A stretch of 19,294 nt of DNA from an uncultured Rickettsiales bacterium (GTDB lineage: Bacteria > Pseudomonadota > Alphaproteobacteria > UBA8366). The number at the start of each line of letters is the position of its first letter. The stretch's first letter is position 1. Below are positions 7,283-15,275 of the stretch, piece by piece. Under the pieces are notes generated by a model, which did no database searches, was not told the DNA's origin, and saw only the letters and a list, made by a program, of their open reading frames with translations. Where the stretch lies: positions 1 to 19,294 of the forward strand of contig CAJWTF010000068.1 in the NCBI GenBank assembly GCA_913046825.1, written 5' to 3'. The translations under genes were made by a program, and so were the position numbers.

Positions 7283-9304
7283 CTAAACTGTGCTACCAGC
7301 TTCATGGCCGCTCGCCGTGGCAAATAACATTTCCTGTGGCGCACGTGCATCGCCGACAGGTGTTACGAGGAAGCCAGCCTCTTGTAGTGGAGAGAGGAGA
7401 GCGTCGTTAGGCTCTCGCGGGCTCGCATAGGTGAGCATCGCCAAATCTTCGATGGTGGTGACGTCGCCGTTGTAGATATTGACGAGATCGAGCTTGCCTT
7501 CCGCAATGGCATCGTTCCACACCGGTTCGGCCATTGTGACCACCTTGATGCGTTGCTCTGCAATGCGCCGTATAATTCCCTGGCGGTTCACCAACGGCAC
7601 ATCGGTGGCGATAGTATCGCGCGGTGTGACAATGACTGTTCTGGCAAAACGCGCGTTGAGCGCTTCGGCTGCGGCGTAGACGGCTTCGGTATGGTCGGTG
7701 TCGCAGATCACCGCGGTGCCGGATTCAATGGTGCCACTTTGCAGTCCCTTGTGCTGTAGCACGTCCGTCATTGTCGAGCGTAAGTCCACGACCCAGCCTT
7801 CCGCGCAAATATTTTCCGGTAACCAAAAGGGTCGGATCATGTTTGAGCCGGTCGCGAGTATCACGCTGTCCGGGCGATGCTCAATCAGGTCGTTGAGTGT
7901 CACCTCTTGCCCGAGGGTGAAGTTTACACCGCCCCGTTCCGCCGCGACCGTTTGATAATCGTAAATTGACGATACCGTCTCGCCACCCGGCAGTTTCTCG
8001 CGCCACCACGCCTTGCCGCCGACAACAGATGAAGCACCGAAAACAGTGACGTCATGACCACGCGCGGCAGCGACCCATGCGGCTTCCATTCCGGCAATGC
8101 CCGCGCCGACGACGGCGACGCGCCTTGACGAATCTGTCGGCGCCGGCCAAAAATCAGTCTCGCCGGGCAAGGCGACACGGGGATTGTTGACGCAGGCGAC
8201 CGGCTGCTGTTGTGTGACGATCGTGCCCCAGCAGGTGTTGCAACTCAGACAATAGCGAATGTCCCAGCTGCGGCCGGCTTGCGCCTTCTTTGGCCAGGCC
8301 GGATCGGCAATGAGTGGCCTGCCAAGCGCAATAAGCTGCGCCTCATCGCGCGCCAAAATGCCGTCCGCCTCCGCCGGGTCCGTGATGCGGCCAAGCGCCA
8401 TCACCGGCACACCATTGACGCTGGACTGTAATTGCTTGATCACATCCATATACGGCATGGGAGGGCCAAATCGGTCCGGTGTGTGCATCTCAAGCGTGCG
8501 TGCATGCGCCCCGCTGGCGAAGCAGACATAATCCGCGTTCCGTGGGGCGGTCAGCTTGTCCGCAATGATTGCGGCTTCGGGCGGCCGAATACTGCCGTCG
8601 ATACCGTCATCGCCGGGGAGCTTCAAACCGATGATGAATCCAGCACCGCACGCCGCCCGTAGGGCCGCGACGAGCTCAGCTATGAGACGCGTCCGCCCAT
8701 CCCAATCGCCGCCATATTCGTCGTCCCGTTTGTTCGAATGCGGGGATAGGAATTGGTGAAACAAATGGCCATGCCCGCCGGAGATCTCGACGCCGGAGAA
8801 GCCGCAGGTCTGTAGATGAACAGCAGACTCCGCGACCTGTTCAACGAGGTCTCGAATTTCGGAAGATTTTAGAGGCCGGGGTACTGTCCAAGAAAGATCA
8901 TCGGGCAGTGCAGATGCGCCCAGCGCCTCGGGATTGCGACCGGGAAAGTGTCGACCGCGCCCTGCGTCCTGAATTTGGCCGACCAAACGGCAATCCTGGC
9001 TTTCTACCGCCTCCGCGAAGCGTTTGAGACCATCCGGATCGTCCCGCCGCCAGACCTGTACTCTCGGAAGACGCGCCTGATGCCGCATCATACCGAGGGG
9101 CTCCGTCACGCTAAGCGCGGCACCACCCGCCGCCCGGTTCGCATGATATAGGACCTCCCGGTCCGTGACCCGTCCGCCCGGCGTAGAAAGAGTCGTAATG
9201 GACGCATGAGTGATCCGATTGCGTAACGTCTTTCCTGCCAGACGGAATGGTGTAAAAAGTGCGGCGAAGTCACTTTCATCCCTATTCTCGGGCCCATCGC
9301 CCAT
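7283..9304 (-). CDS. FMN/[4Fe-4S]/FAD oxidoreductase of the trimethylamine dehydrogenase / 2,4-dienoyl-CoA reductase family
   Basis: 673 residues. The N-terminal old-yellow-enzyme-type TIM barrel (about 14-345) has LFTPFRLAGKTLRNRI, GGHGHLFHQFLSP then DEYGG, and ALGRPLIADP. A [4Fe-4S] site follows: C352-x2-C355-x2-C358-x12-C371. This spacing agrees with trimethylamine dehydrogenase, whereas 2,4-dienoyl-CoA reductase commonly has C-x2-C-x3-C. The C-terminal part (about 393-673) is a pyridine-nucleotide-disulfide-like nucleotide-binding unit, VAVVGAGIAGMEAAW, with a second, weaker domain. Electrons pass from substrate to FMN, the cluster, then an acceptor. Known relatives demethylate methylamines and glycine or proline betaines, or reduce enoyl groups; this substrate is unknown. 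AGGAAA precedes the ATG. No ETF subunit gene is adjacent. Cytoplasmic. Confidence 0.88.
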   Translation of the reverse strand: MGDGPENRDESDFAALFTPFRLAGKTLRNRITHASITTLSTPGGRVTDREVLYHANRAAGGAALSVTEPLGMMRHQARLPRVQVWRRDDPDGLKRFAEAVESQDCRLVGQIQDAGRGRHFPGRNPEALGASALPDDLSWTVPRPLKSSEIRDLVEQVAESAVHLQTCGFSGVEISGGHGHLFHQFLSPHSNKRDDEYGGDWDGRTRLIAELVAALRAACGAGFIIGLKLPGDDGIDGSIRPPEAAIIADKLTAPRNADYVCFASGAHARTLEMHTPDRFGPPMPYMDVIKQLQSSVNGVPVMALGRITDPAEADGILARDEAQLIALGRPLIADPAWPKKAQAGRSWDIRYCLSCNTCWGTIVTQQQPVACVNNPRVALPGETDFWPAPTDSSRRVAVVGAGIAGMEAAWVAAARGHDVTVFGASSVVGGKAWWREKLPGGETVSSIYDYQTVAAERGGVNFTLGQEVTLNDLIEHRPDSVILATGSNMIRPFWLPENICAEGWVVDLRSTMTDVLQHKGLQSGTIESGTAVICDTDHTEAVYAAAEALNARFARTVIVTPRDTIATDVPLVNRQGIIRRIAEQRIKVVTMAEPVWNDAIAEGKLDLVNIYNGDVTTIEDLAMLTYASPREPNDALLSPLQEAGFLVTPVGDARAPQEMLFATASGHEAGSTV

Positions 9305-9723
9305 GGTCTGTATTTCCTAATAGTTCATCGGCTCAAAAGACGAAGTATGGTGCTGCAACCCTGCAGCAAATTTTTTCAGAGGTTATTGAGGAGGTCGGTT
9401 TTATATCCCAGACCGAGACCGCGGGGGTTAGCGTACCCCAACAGTTCGAATGGCGAACGCGACCGGCCCCGTCGATAGAAAGAGGTGACATAGAAAAATC
9501 CGCCCTGGAGCGGAGCAGACCAGACTGAGAAGCTTTCAGTGCATGCACAGCTCTGAACTGCGTCCAAGAGAACAGATGGTCCTGCCAAGTTCGGTGCTGA
9601 CAGTTTTAAATACGCGCTTCATTCTTGCAAAACCTCAAACAGGATGCTCGAACTTTCTCCTCTGAAGTGCGCTATTTTTTTTATAATTCTTCCAGTCGCA
9701 CGGTCGCTTCAGTAGAACCGCTC
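9305..9723. other. 419-bp spacer between flavoprotein and GST genes
   Basis: No gene is confidently recognised. On the minus strand a frame of about 70 codons (9376-9588) ends in a fairly protein-like stretch, SFYRRGRSRSPFELLGYANP, followed by RGLGLGYKTDLLNNL. That may be the end of a decayed gene, but it has no clear start and no family I know. The spacer also contains a plus-oriented hairpin with a T-run (9351-9376) and a T8 run near 9675. It should hold the promoter of the flavoprotein gene, which starts at 9304, but no clear -35/-10 pair was identified. Confidence 0.5.
9351..9376 (+). terminator. Intrinsic-terminator-like hairpin, plus orientation
   Basis: TGCTGCA (9351-9357) and TGCAGCA (9362-9368) form a perfect 7-bp stem with an ACCC loop, followed by AATTTTTT. 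The shape is that of a Rho-independent terminator for rightward transcription. However, no plus-strand gene lies to its left for more than 2 kb. It is 47 bp upstream of the leftward flavoprotein gene, where on the minus strand it would be a leader or promoter hairpin preceded by an A-rich tract. Confidence 0.45.
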
Positions 9724-10350
9724 CTATTTCGGCTTCGGGCCGGTGGCGATCACGCTCGGCCGGGCGGACATGCTCTCGTGCCATGCGGTCAGGTGGGCCA
9801 GGTCCTCAGGGATTCGGATCTTCGCGACGCGGCCGATTCCGAAGGCGCAGATGGCGGTGATGTCGGCGATGGTGAAGGCGTCACCCGCGATGTACTCGCG
9901 GCCCGCTAGCTCGCCGTCGAGCCAGCCCATTTTTTCCTCGGCGTTGCGCCGACAGATGTCCCCATAGGCCGGGACCTGCTCGATGCGGCCATCCCAATAA
10001 GGATGGGTGTGGCGGAAGGTGCCGGTCATGTTGCCCATCAGCTCGGCCTCCATCCGCCGGTCCCACATCTCGACGAAAGCGCGGTCTTTGGCGTCGGTGC
10101 CCAGGAGCGGCGGCTCGGGATACATCTCCTCGAAATAGCGGCAGATCGCCTTGGATTCAGCGAGGCAGGTGCCGTCGTCGAACTCCAACACCGGTACGCG
10201 GGCGAGCGGGTTCTTGGCCATGAACTCGGGTGCGTAATTTTCCTTGGCGCCGAGATCGATATTGACGGTCTCGACCTCGATCCCCTTCTCCATCACGTAG
10301 ATGACGGTGCGGCGCGGGTTTGGTGCCACGAGGGCGCTCCAGAGTTTCAT
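9724..10350 (-). CDS. Glutathione S-transferase
   Basis: 208 residues, full length. The N-terminal thioredoxin-like domain (about 1-82) has MKLWSALVAPNPRRTVIYVMEKGI, cis-Pro in LARVPVLE and the ESKAICRYFEE motif that binds the gamma-glutamyl group. The C-terminal all-helical domain (about 90-208) contains the N-capping segment FTIADITAICAFGIGR, the hallmark of the GST core (S/T-x-x-D). The usual catalytic Tyr/Ser position is not obvious, since the first loop reads APNPRR, so the chemistry may differ from classical conjugation. AGGAGA precedes the ATG. The gene follows the molybdopterin oxidoreductase stop by 83 bp on the same strand and may be co-transcribed with it. The substrate is unknown. 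It is clearly different in sequence from the GST at the left window edge. Confidence 0.93.
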   Translation of the reverse strand: MKLWSALVAPNPRRTVIYVMEKGIEVETVNIDLGAKENYAPEFMAKNPLARVPVLEFDDGTCLAESKAICRYFEEMYPEPPLLGTDAKDRAFVEMWDRRMEAELMGNMTGTFRHTHPYWDGRIEQVPAYGDICRRNAEEKMGWLDGELAGREYIAGDAFTIADITAICAFGIGRVAKIRIPEDLAHLTAWHESMSARPSVIATGPKPK

Positions 10351-10433
10351 CGTTCACTTCTCCTATTGGCAGACATTATCTCGCGTTGATCGAAAGTAGC
10401 TGCGCTGTCAGGGATGTCGACCGAGAGGCATTC

Positions 10434-12518
10434 TCAATCTGCCGCATCCAACACTACTTCGGACGCTTCGGCCTTTAGCCAGATGGCGGTGTCGTGGAAG
10501 GCGACGCCGCCCGCCGGCGGGACAGGGCTGCCGTCGATCAGGAGGTTGACGCCGATCTTGCGATCGAAGGCATCCTCCGGCCACACCCCTTCGGCGATGA
10601 CGATGCCGGGCTTTGCGGTCTCAGTAATTTTCGCGCGTAACAGAACGTCACCCTTTTCGTTGCCTATGCGCACGTGGCCGCCATCGACGACACCGAGTTC
10701 CACAGCGTCCTTGGGATGGACCACTGCGACCGGTTCGCCCTCACGCCGTTGCGAACCCGGGGTCTCCGTGAACGAGGTGTTTAAGTACGTGCGGGCAGGC
10801 GGTGTCACCAAGCGCAGAGGCTTATCGCAGCCAGTCGTATCCGTCGTCGCCCAATGGTCGGGCATCGACGGCATGCCCGCATGGTACGGCCCGATAGAAG
10901 CCCAATCCGGCTTGAAGCGGAAACGGCCGTCGGGCTGCGGAAAGCCGGAGAGGAAATGCGCGTCTTCGAAACTCGGCGCGCAATCGATCCAGCCTTGTTC
11001 CGCCGCCTCGGCCAGCGTCCCTTTTCCCGAGGCTTGTAGCGTCGCATCGACCAATTCCCACGACGACATATCGAAGCTGGGATGGTCAGAGCCGAGCCGC
11101 TTGGCGAGCGCATTCACCACGTCGGCATTGCTGCGGCATTCCTCATGCGCGTCGAGGACGCGGGGGCCGATGGTCAACGCCGTGTGACCCCAGCCCATGT
11201 AGATGTCGTCGAGCTCGAGGAACATCGCCGCCGGCAACAGAATATCGGCATAGCGCGCGGTCGCGGTCATGAAGTGTTCGTGGACGCAGACGAAAAGGTC
11301 CCCGCGAGAGAGGCCCCGGCGGACAGCAGCTGAATCCGGCGCCACCAACGCGGTGTTGGAATTCTGGATCAACATGGCCGCGACCGGCGGACCGCCCGCC
11401 AAGGCGTCCGCGTCTCCGCACAAGACGGCGCCGATCCGCGATTGATCGAGAACACGGGTCACGCCATCGAGCCGGTCGCTCGCATGCGCCAATTGGGTAT
11501 CAAGATTCCAGATATCGAAACTGGCGAAATACGCACCACCACCGCGATGCCGCCAGGCACCGCTCACGGCTGGCAGGCAGCTGGCTGCATGCATGTTCGC
11601 GGCACCATTGCGACTGCGGGTAAAACCCACCCCAAAGCGCAGAAAACTTTTCGCCGTGCCGCCATAAAGGCGCGCGAATGAGACAATCTCCTCGACCTCC
11701 AACCCCGTGATCGCAGCTGCCCATTCCGGCGATTTACCCTGTAAATGCGCCCGCACATCTGCGTCAAAATCGGTGAATTCGCCAAGGTAGTCTTCATCCG
11801 CCATACCTTCAGCCAGCATGACCTGCATCACCGCGCTGGCCAACGCGCCGTCGGTGCCGGGCCGCAGCACCAATCCGATATCAGCAGCAGCCATGGTCGA
11901 GGTGCGATAAACATCGACGACCACCAGCTTGGCACCCCTGACCTTTCGCGCCTTTTGGATGTGGCTCATGAGATTGACGTTGGTGTGAACCGGGTTGCCG
12001 CCCCAGACGATAATCAGGTCGGATTCCTCGATCTCCATCGGATCGACACCGCGTTGTGCGCCAACCCCCACCTGCCAACCGGAGACGGCGGGTGTGACGC
12101 AAATCGTCCCCTTCATGCCGGAATACCCAAGCGTGCGGCTCAATCGTTCCATGCCGAATCGCTGGATGATGCCAAGAGTGCCGCCCGAATGATACGGCCA
12201 GACGGATTCGGGGCCGTGGGCCTCCGTCGCGGCGCGAAAGGCAGCGGCGACCGTATCCAGCGCTTCGTTCCAGCCAATCCGCTCGAACTTACCCTCGCCC
12301 TTGGCGCCGATACGACGCATCGGATGGGTCAACCGGTTCGGATGATGGACGCGCTCCGCATAGCGGCCGACTTTCTCACAGACGACACCCGCCGTGAACG
12401 GCAGGTTGGAGGCACCGCGCACGCGCCCGATTTGCGTCGGCGAGAGGCGCTCCACCTCCAGCGCACAAGCGCTCGGGCAATCATGCGGGCACGCCGTGCG
12501 GACGATTTCAATGGTCAT
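10434..12518 (-). CDS. Molybdopterin-dependent oxidoreductase (DMSO reductase superfamily), single-subunit context
   Basis: 694 residues. The N-terminus has a [4Fe-4S] site, C10-x3-C14-x3-C18 then C47 (PHDCPSAC, VVCEKV), followed by K49, which relays electrons in this superfamily. The molybdenum ligand is predicted to be Cys140 in GTICVTPAVSGW: the segment lines up with the Cys of periplasmic nitrate reductase and the selenocysteine of formate dehydrogenase H. The codon is TGC, so it is not selenocysteine. Then come IVWGGNPVHTN (cofactor binding), ILLPAAMFLELDD, and the C-terminal molydopterin dinucleotide-binding barrel from about residue 570 (LVTPPARTYLNTSF, VAVVHPKDAVELGV). There is no Tat signal, so it is cytoplasmic. 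No small electron-transfer subunit or chaperone gene lies beside it, and its substrate cannot be read from sequence. AAGGAGA precedes the ATG. Confidence 0.92.
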   Translation of the reverse strand: MTIEIVRTACPHDCPSACALEVERLSPTQIGRVRGASNLPFTAGVVCEKVGRYAERVHHPNRLTHPMRRIGAKGEGKFERIGWNEALDTVAAAFRAATEAHGPESVWPYHSGGTLGIIQRFGMERLSRTLGYSGMKGTICVTPAVSGWQVGVGAQRGVDPMEIEESDLIIVWGGNPVHTNVNLMSHIQKARKVRGAKLVVVDVYRTSTMAAADIGLVLRPGTDGALASAVMQVMLAEGMADEDYLGEFTDFDADVRAHLQGKSPEWAAAITGLEVEEIVSFARLYGGTAKSFLRFGVGFTRSRNGAANMHAASCLPAVSGAWRHRGGGAYFASFDIWNLDTQLAHASDRLDGVTRVLDQSRIGAVLCGDADALAGGPPVAAMLIQNSNTALVAPDSAAVRRGLSRGDLFVCVHEHFMTATARYADILLPAAMFLELDDIYMGWGHTALTIGPRVLDAHEECRSNADVVNALAKRLGSDHPSFDMSSWELVDATLQASGKGTLAEAAEQGWIDCAPSFEDAHFLSGFPQPDGRFRFKPDWASIGPYHAGMPSMPDHWATTDTTGCDKPLRLVTPPARTYLNTSFTETPGSQRREGEPVAVVHPKDAVELGVVDGGHVRIGNEKGDVLLRAKITETAKPGIVIAEGVWPEDAFDRKIGVNLLIDGSPVPPAGGVAFHDTAIWLKAEASEVVLDAAD

Positions 12519-12621
12519 CGATGCGGTCTCCTTCGGCAGTCCTTTCCAGAACTATATAAGTGTCAGGCGCCGCGATCACGTATTTACCCGGCACCCTGCA
12601 AGAATTCGCGCCACTCAGCCT

Positions 12622-13317
12622 TTAGTCGCAATAATGGTAAGCCCATCCCAGCCTCGTATTTTCAGTTCGATAAATCTCGCGCTTAAAGCAATCTAGATCG
12701 CCCGCTAATTTTTTTTCGACCAACCACCGCACCCAAGAACCCGCGAGATTGTATGCGGCAAGGCGCGTCTTTGTCGGCGCCGGTAATCCATTGCTGAGCA
12801 TTCTTCCGCCATCGGTCAACGTATGGGCGGACTCGCTTTCTCGCAACCAGCATCACGCCGCGTCGTGGAGCGTACGCCAATAGTTCGGCCAGCCCTGTTG
12901 CTCACCAAAGCGCGCCTGCAGATAACTCGCCAAACCTTCTTTCAGGACCTGCGAAGCCCATCCTTGCGCCAACAGATGAGTGATTTCATGGGCGGCAATC
13001 ACCGTCGACTTCCGCAAAAGTCGGGTGGGAATGCGGATCGTGGCGGGTGGAAAATGCCATGCGATTCCAGCATCATGTATCCGGACGGTGACCCGGCCGA
13101 CGTCTTGGTGCAACACCGCGCGTAATGCTGCGTATTCCCGTGCCGCCTGCCCGGCCAATGCCTGAAGTTGGCGGCGCGGTAAACTGGGATCGCCATTCAC
13201 CAGGCAAATCATTTTATCGGTACTCCAATAAACATCCCCAGGCGCGCCTTCGTTCACAGCGCACCCTCCTAAAACAACCGTCAGACTTCCGACGGCAAAC
13301 AAGCGCATCAATTTCAT
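12622..13317 (-). pseudogene. Lipoprotein zinc metallopeptidase (HExxH, peptidase-MA-like) interrupted by in-frame TGA
   Basis: From ATG 13317 the frame encodes 154 residues, meets TGA at 12853-12855, then continues in the same frame for 76 residues to TAA 12622. It begins with a lipoprotein signal ending in LGGC (Cys19). HEITH at 110-114 with E127 in KEGLASY forms a gluzincin-type zinc site (HExxH plus Glu). Past the TGA lies AAYNLAGSWVRWLVEK, the helix that normally follows the zinc site in peptidase-MA-like proteins, so both halves belong to one protein. A truncated 154-residue product would keep the zinc ligands but lose that C-terminal helix pack. One base change (CGA or TGG to TGA) explains it. 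A weak GAGG ribosome-binding site lies inside a hairpin (13324-13344). The substrate is unknown. Confidence 0.7.
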
Positions 13318-13323
13318 TAACGA

Positions 13324-13344
13324 CCCTCGTTCCCAGTACGAGGG
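13324..13344 (-). promoter_or_regulatory. Hairpin covering the ribosome-binding site of the metallopeptidase gene
   Basis: CCCTCGT (13324-13330) and ACGAGGG (13338-13344) are perfect 7-bp reverse complements around a 7-nt loop. In the leftward transcript the 3' arm carries ACGAGGG, the only Shine-Dalgarno-like sequence before ATG 13317, so folding would block ribosome entry. On the DNA level the same palindrome could be an operator shared with the rightward aminotransferase gene, which starts 70 bp away. Confidence 0.45.
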
Positions 13345-13413
13345 CTAGTTTAGCGTGTAAAACATCTATATGGAGTAGCTCGAATCGGGACACCGCCGTC
13401 AGGAGTTAACGAC

Positions 13414-14613
13414 ATGGAATTCGCCCCCCGTATGAGCCGGTTCAAGCCGTCACCGAGCCAGATTGCCTCGGCGCGCGTTCGCGACCTAGTGGCTGAAGGC
13501 CACGATATCGTCAAGCTGACCGCGGGCGAGCCCGACTTCCCAACCCCAGATCACGCGAAGGCGGCGGCGATCGCGTGTATGGATGCCAACGAGATCCGCT
13601 ACACGCCGATCAACGGACTGCCGGAAATGCGGGTCGCGGCGCAGCTTAAATTCAAACGCGACAACAACCTCGATTACGGCCTCGACCAGATCGCGGTCGG
13701 CTCCGGCACCAAGCAGATTCTGTTCAACTGCCTGATGGCGACCGTCTCCGAAGGGGACGAGACGATCATTCCCGGCCCCTATTGGGCATCATACCCAGAC
13801 ATGGTTTTGTTGGCGGGCGGCACCCCGGTTTTCGTCAATTGTGGGCAGAATAATCTATTCAAGATGCGCCCTGAGCAATTGGAAGAAGCGATCACGCCGA
13901 ACACGAAATGGCTGATGTTTTCCTCACCGAGCAATCCGACGGGGGCCACCTACTCGCGGGAAGAGATCAAGGCCCTCGCCGACGTGCTGATGCAACATCC
14001 CCATGTCAATATTCTTACCGACGACGTCTACGAACATCTGATCTATGACGGCCGCACCTTCCACACCCTGGCCGAGGTAGAGCCCGACCTCTACGACCGC
14101 ACGGTAACCTGCAATGGCGTCTCGAAAGCTTACTCGATGACCGGGTGGCGGGTTGGTTTCGCGGGCGGGCCGAAAGACATCATCACCAATATGGGGAAGA
14201 TGCAATCGCAAAGCACCTCCGGGGTCTCAGCTGTCGGACAGGCCGCCGCTGTGGCAGCCCTATCCGGCCCACAAGAATTCGTGAAGGATCGCACCGCGAA
14301 TCTTCAATACCGCCGCGACATGCTGTTCGAGAAATTAAACAAGGCCGAAGGCCTGCAATGCGACTTGCCGGAAGGAGCGATGTATATCTTCTGCTCGTGC
14401 GCGGGAACCATCGGCAAGAAGGCGCCAAACGGCAAGGTGATCGAGACCGACGTGGACTTCACCATGTATCTGCTGGATTCCGTCGGCGTCGCAGTGGTGC
14501 AGGGGAATGCCTATGGCCTCTCCCCCTATTTCCGCGCCAGCTTCGTCGCTCCCGAAGAGGACCTGTTGCGCGGCGGAGACAAAATCCAGGAGGCCTGTGC
14601 GGCACTCGGTTAA
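13414..14613 (+). CDS. Class I PLP-dependent aminotransferase (aspartate aminotransferase-like)
   Basis: 399 residues, the usual size for class I/II aminotransferases. It transfers an amino group between an L-amino acid and a 2-oxo acid. Visible features are the substrate-loop LTAGEPDFPTP (35-45), GSGTKQILF for the PLP phosphate (96-104), SNPTG with N174, D204-x-Y206 for the pyridine ring, the Schiff-base Lys238 in SKAYSMTGWRVG with Arg246, and the carboxylate-binding Arg in YFRASFVAP near the C-terminus. The sequence resembles subgroup Ibeta aspartate/prephenate aminotransferases, but side-chain specificity is not certain. AGGAG sits 9 nt before ATG 13414. It is a plus-strand gene between minus-strand groups, divergent from the metallopeptidase and convergent with pyrE, with only 8 bp between the two stops. 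Confidence 0.95.
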   Translation: MEFAPRMSRFKPSPSQIASARVRDLVAEGHDIVKLTAGEPDFPTPDHAKAAAIACMDANEIRYTPINGLPEMRVAAQLKFKRDNNLDYGLDQIAVGSGTKQILFNCLMATVSEGDETIIPGPYWASYPDMVLLAGGTPVFVNCGQNNLFKMRPEQLEEAITPNTKWLMFSSPSNPTGATYSREEIKALADVLMQHPHVNILTDDVYEHLIYDGRTFHTLAEVEPDLYDRTVTCNGVSKAYSMTGWRVGFAGGPKDIITNMGKMQSQSTSGVSAVGQAAAVAALSGPQEFVKDRTANLQYRRDMLFEKLNKAEGLQCDLPEGAMYIFCSCAGTIGKKAPNGKVIETDVDFTMYLLDSVGVAVVQGNAYGLSPYFRASFVAPEEDLLRGGDKIQEACAALG

Positions 14614-14621
14614 ACTACGTA

Positions 14622-15275
14622 TTAAAGACCGGCGATACCGCCATGCTGGCGGGACCAATGAGCCGGGTCTTCAATAAATTTTTCGACTTCCTCCAGCGTC
14701 GGAAGGCCGAAATATTGATCCTTGCGGGCACAGTCGACGATATCCCGCAACTTGGCCAACGACACATGAGAGTGCGCGGTCGGAAACACATCAAAATCGA
14801 TGAGTGCGAAAGTTTCCATTACGTTGGCTTCGGCTTGCTCGAGAGCATTGAGGAATACCGCTTCGCTCATGCCGTCTGTCGCAAGGTCATCGATCAACAG
14901 CACCTTCGCCCCCGGCTCGAATTCCCCTTCGAAATGAGCGAGCCGACCAAATCCTTTGCTTTGCCGACGCACGAGAACCAGTGGTTTGGAAAGTCGGTCG
15001 GCGACCAGCGTCGCAAAGGGAATACCCGATAACTCGCAACCGGCGACAACCTCAAGCGCGTCCAAATCGAGACTGTCGGAGAGCTTCTCGATCATCATCT
15101 CAACAAGCGTGTTGCGGTCCGCGGGCGAGGAAATCAGTTTCTTGCAATCGATATACAAGGGGCTCGCCCAACCCGACGAATAGAAGAAAGGCTCCCCGTG
15201 CGCCCGCGCATAGAGCGACCGGCTCTCGACGATAATGCGCGCGGTCTCTTCCGCCCAGCGTCCCGAAGAGCTCAT
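14622..15275 (-). CDS. pyrE: Orotate phosphoribosyltransferase
   Basis: 217 residues. It makes OMP from orotate and PRPP in pyrimidine synthesis. It matches the alphaproteobacterial PyrE type: PLYIDCKKLISSPADRN (about 39-55), a QSKGFGR loop (the flexible PRPP/orotate loop) and the PRPP-binding motif VLLIDDLATDGMSE, in which alphaproteobacterial relatives usually have TDGGS, so here Gly is replaced by Met. Its ATG directly follows the TAG of the upstream hydrolase (TAGATG), so translation is coupled to that gene; GGGAG lies inside the upstream CDS end. This pairing suggests either pyrimidine salvage from ureido compounds or a second pyrE copy besides a housekeeping one. The 3' end faces the aminotransferase with no room for a terminator. 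Confidence 0.88.
   Translation of the reverse strand: MSSSGRWAEETARIIVESRSLYARAHGEPFFYSSGWASPLYIDCKKLISSPADRNTLVEMMIEKLSDSLDLDALEVVAGCELSGIPFATLVADRLSKPLVLVRRQSKGFGRLAHFEGEFEPGAKVLLIDDLATDGMSEAVFLNALEQAEANVMETFALIDFDVFPTAHSHVSLAKLRDIVDCARKDQYFGLPTLEEVEKFIEDPAHWSRQHGGIAGL

Noticed and set aside
9376..9588. Small minus-strand gene in the spacer ending LGLGYKTDLLNNL
   Set aside because: The end looks protein-like, but the first part does not. No start with a ribosome-binding site and no known family; kept only as a remark on the spacer.
10434..10436. TGA read as tryptophan (recoded genetic code)
   Set aside because: The molybdopterin oxidoreductase and the M20D amidohydrolase both end naturally at TGA where homology ends, so TGA is a normal stop here.
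12093..12110. Selenocysteine in the molybdopterin enzyme
   Set aside because: The residue aligned with the formate dehydrogenase Sec is encoded by TGC, a normal Cys codon.
11745..12686. Plus-strand open frame of 313 codons over the molybdopterin gene
   Set aside because: It is antisense to conserved cluster and molybdenum-site motifs and shows no recognisable domain; taken as a shadow frame.
12853..12855. Selenocysteine insertion at the in-frame TGA of the metallopeptidase gene
   Set aside because: The TGA is not at an active-site position, homologous motifs give no reason for Sec there, and I saw no convincing SECIS-type hairpin directly downstream.
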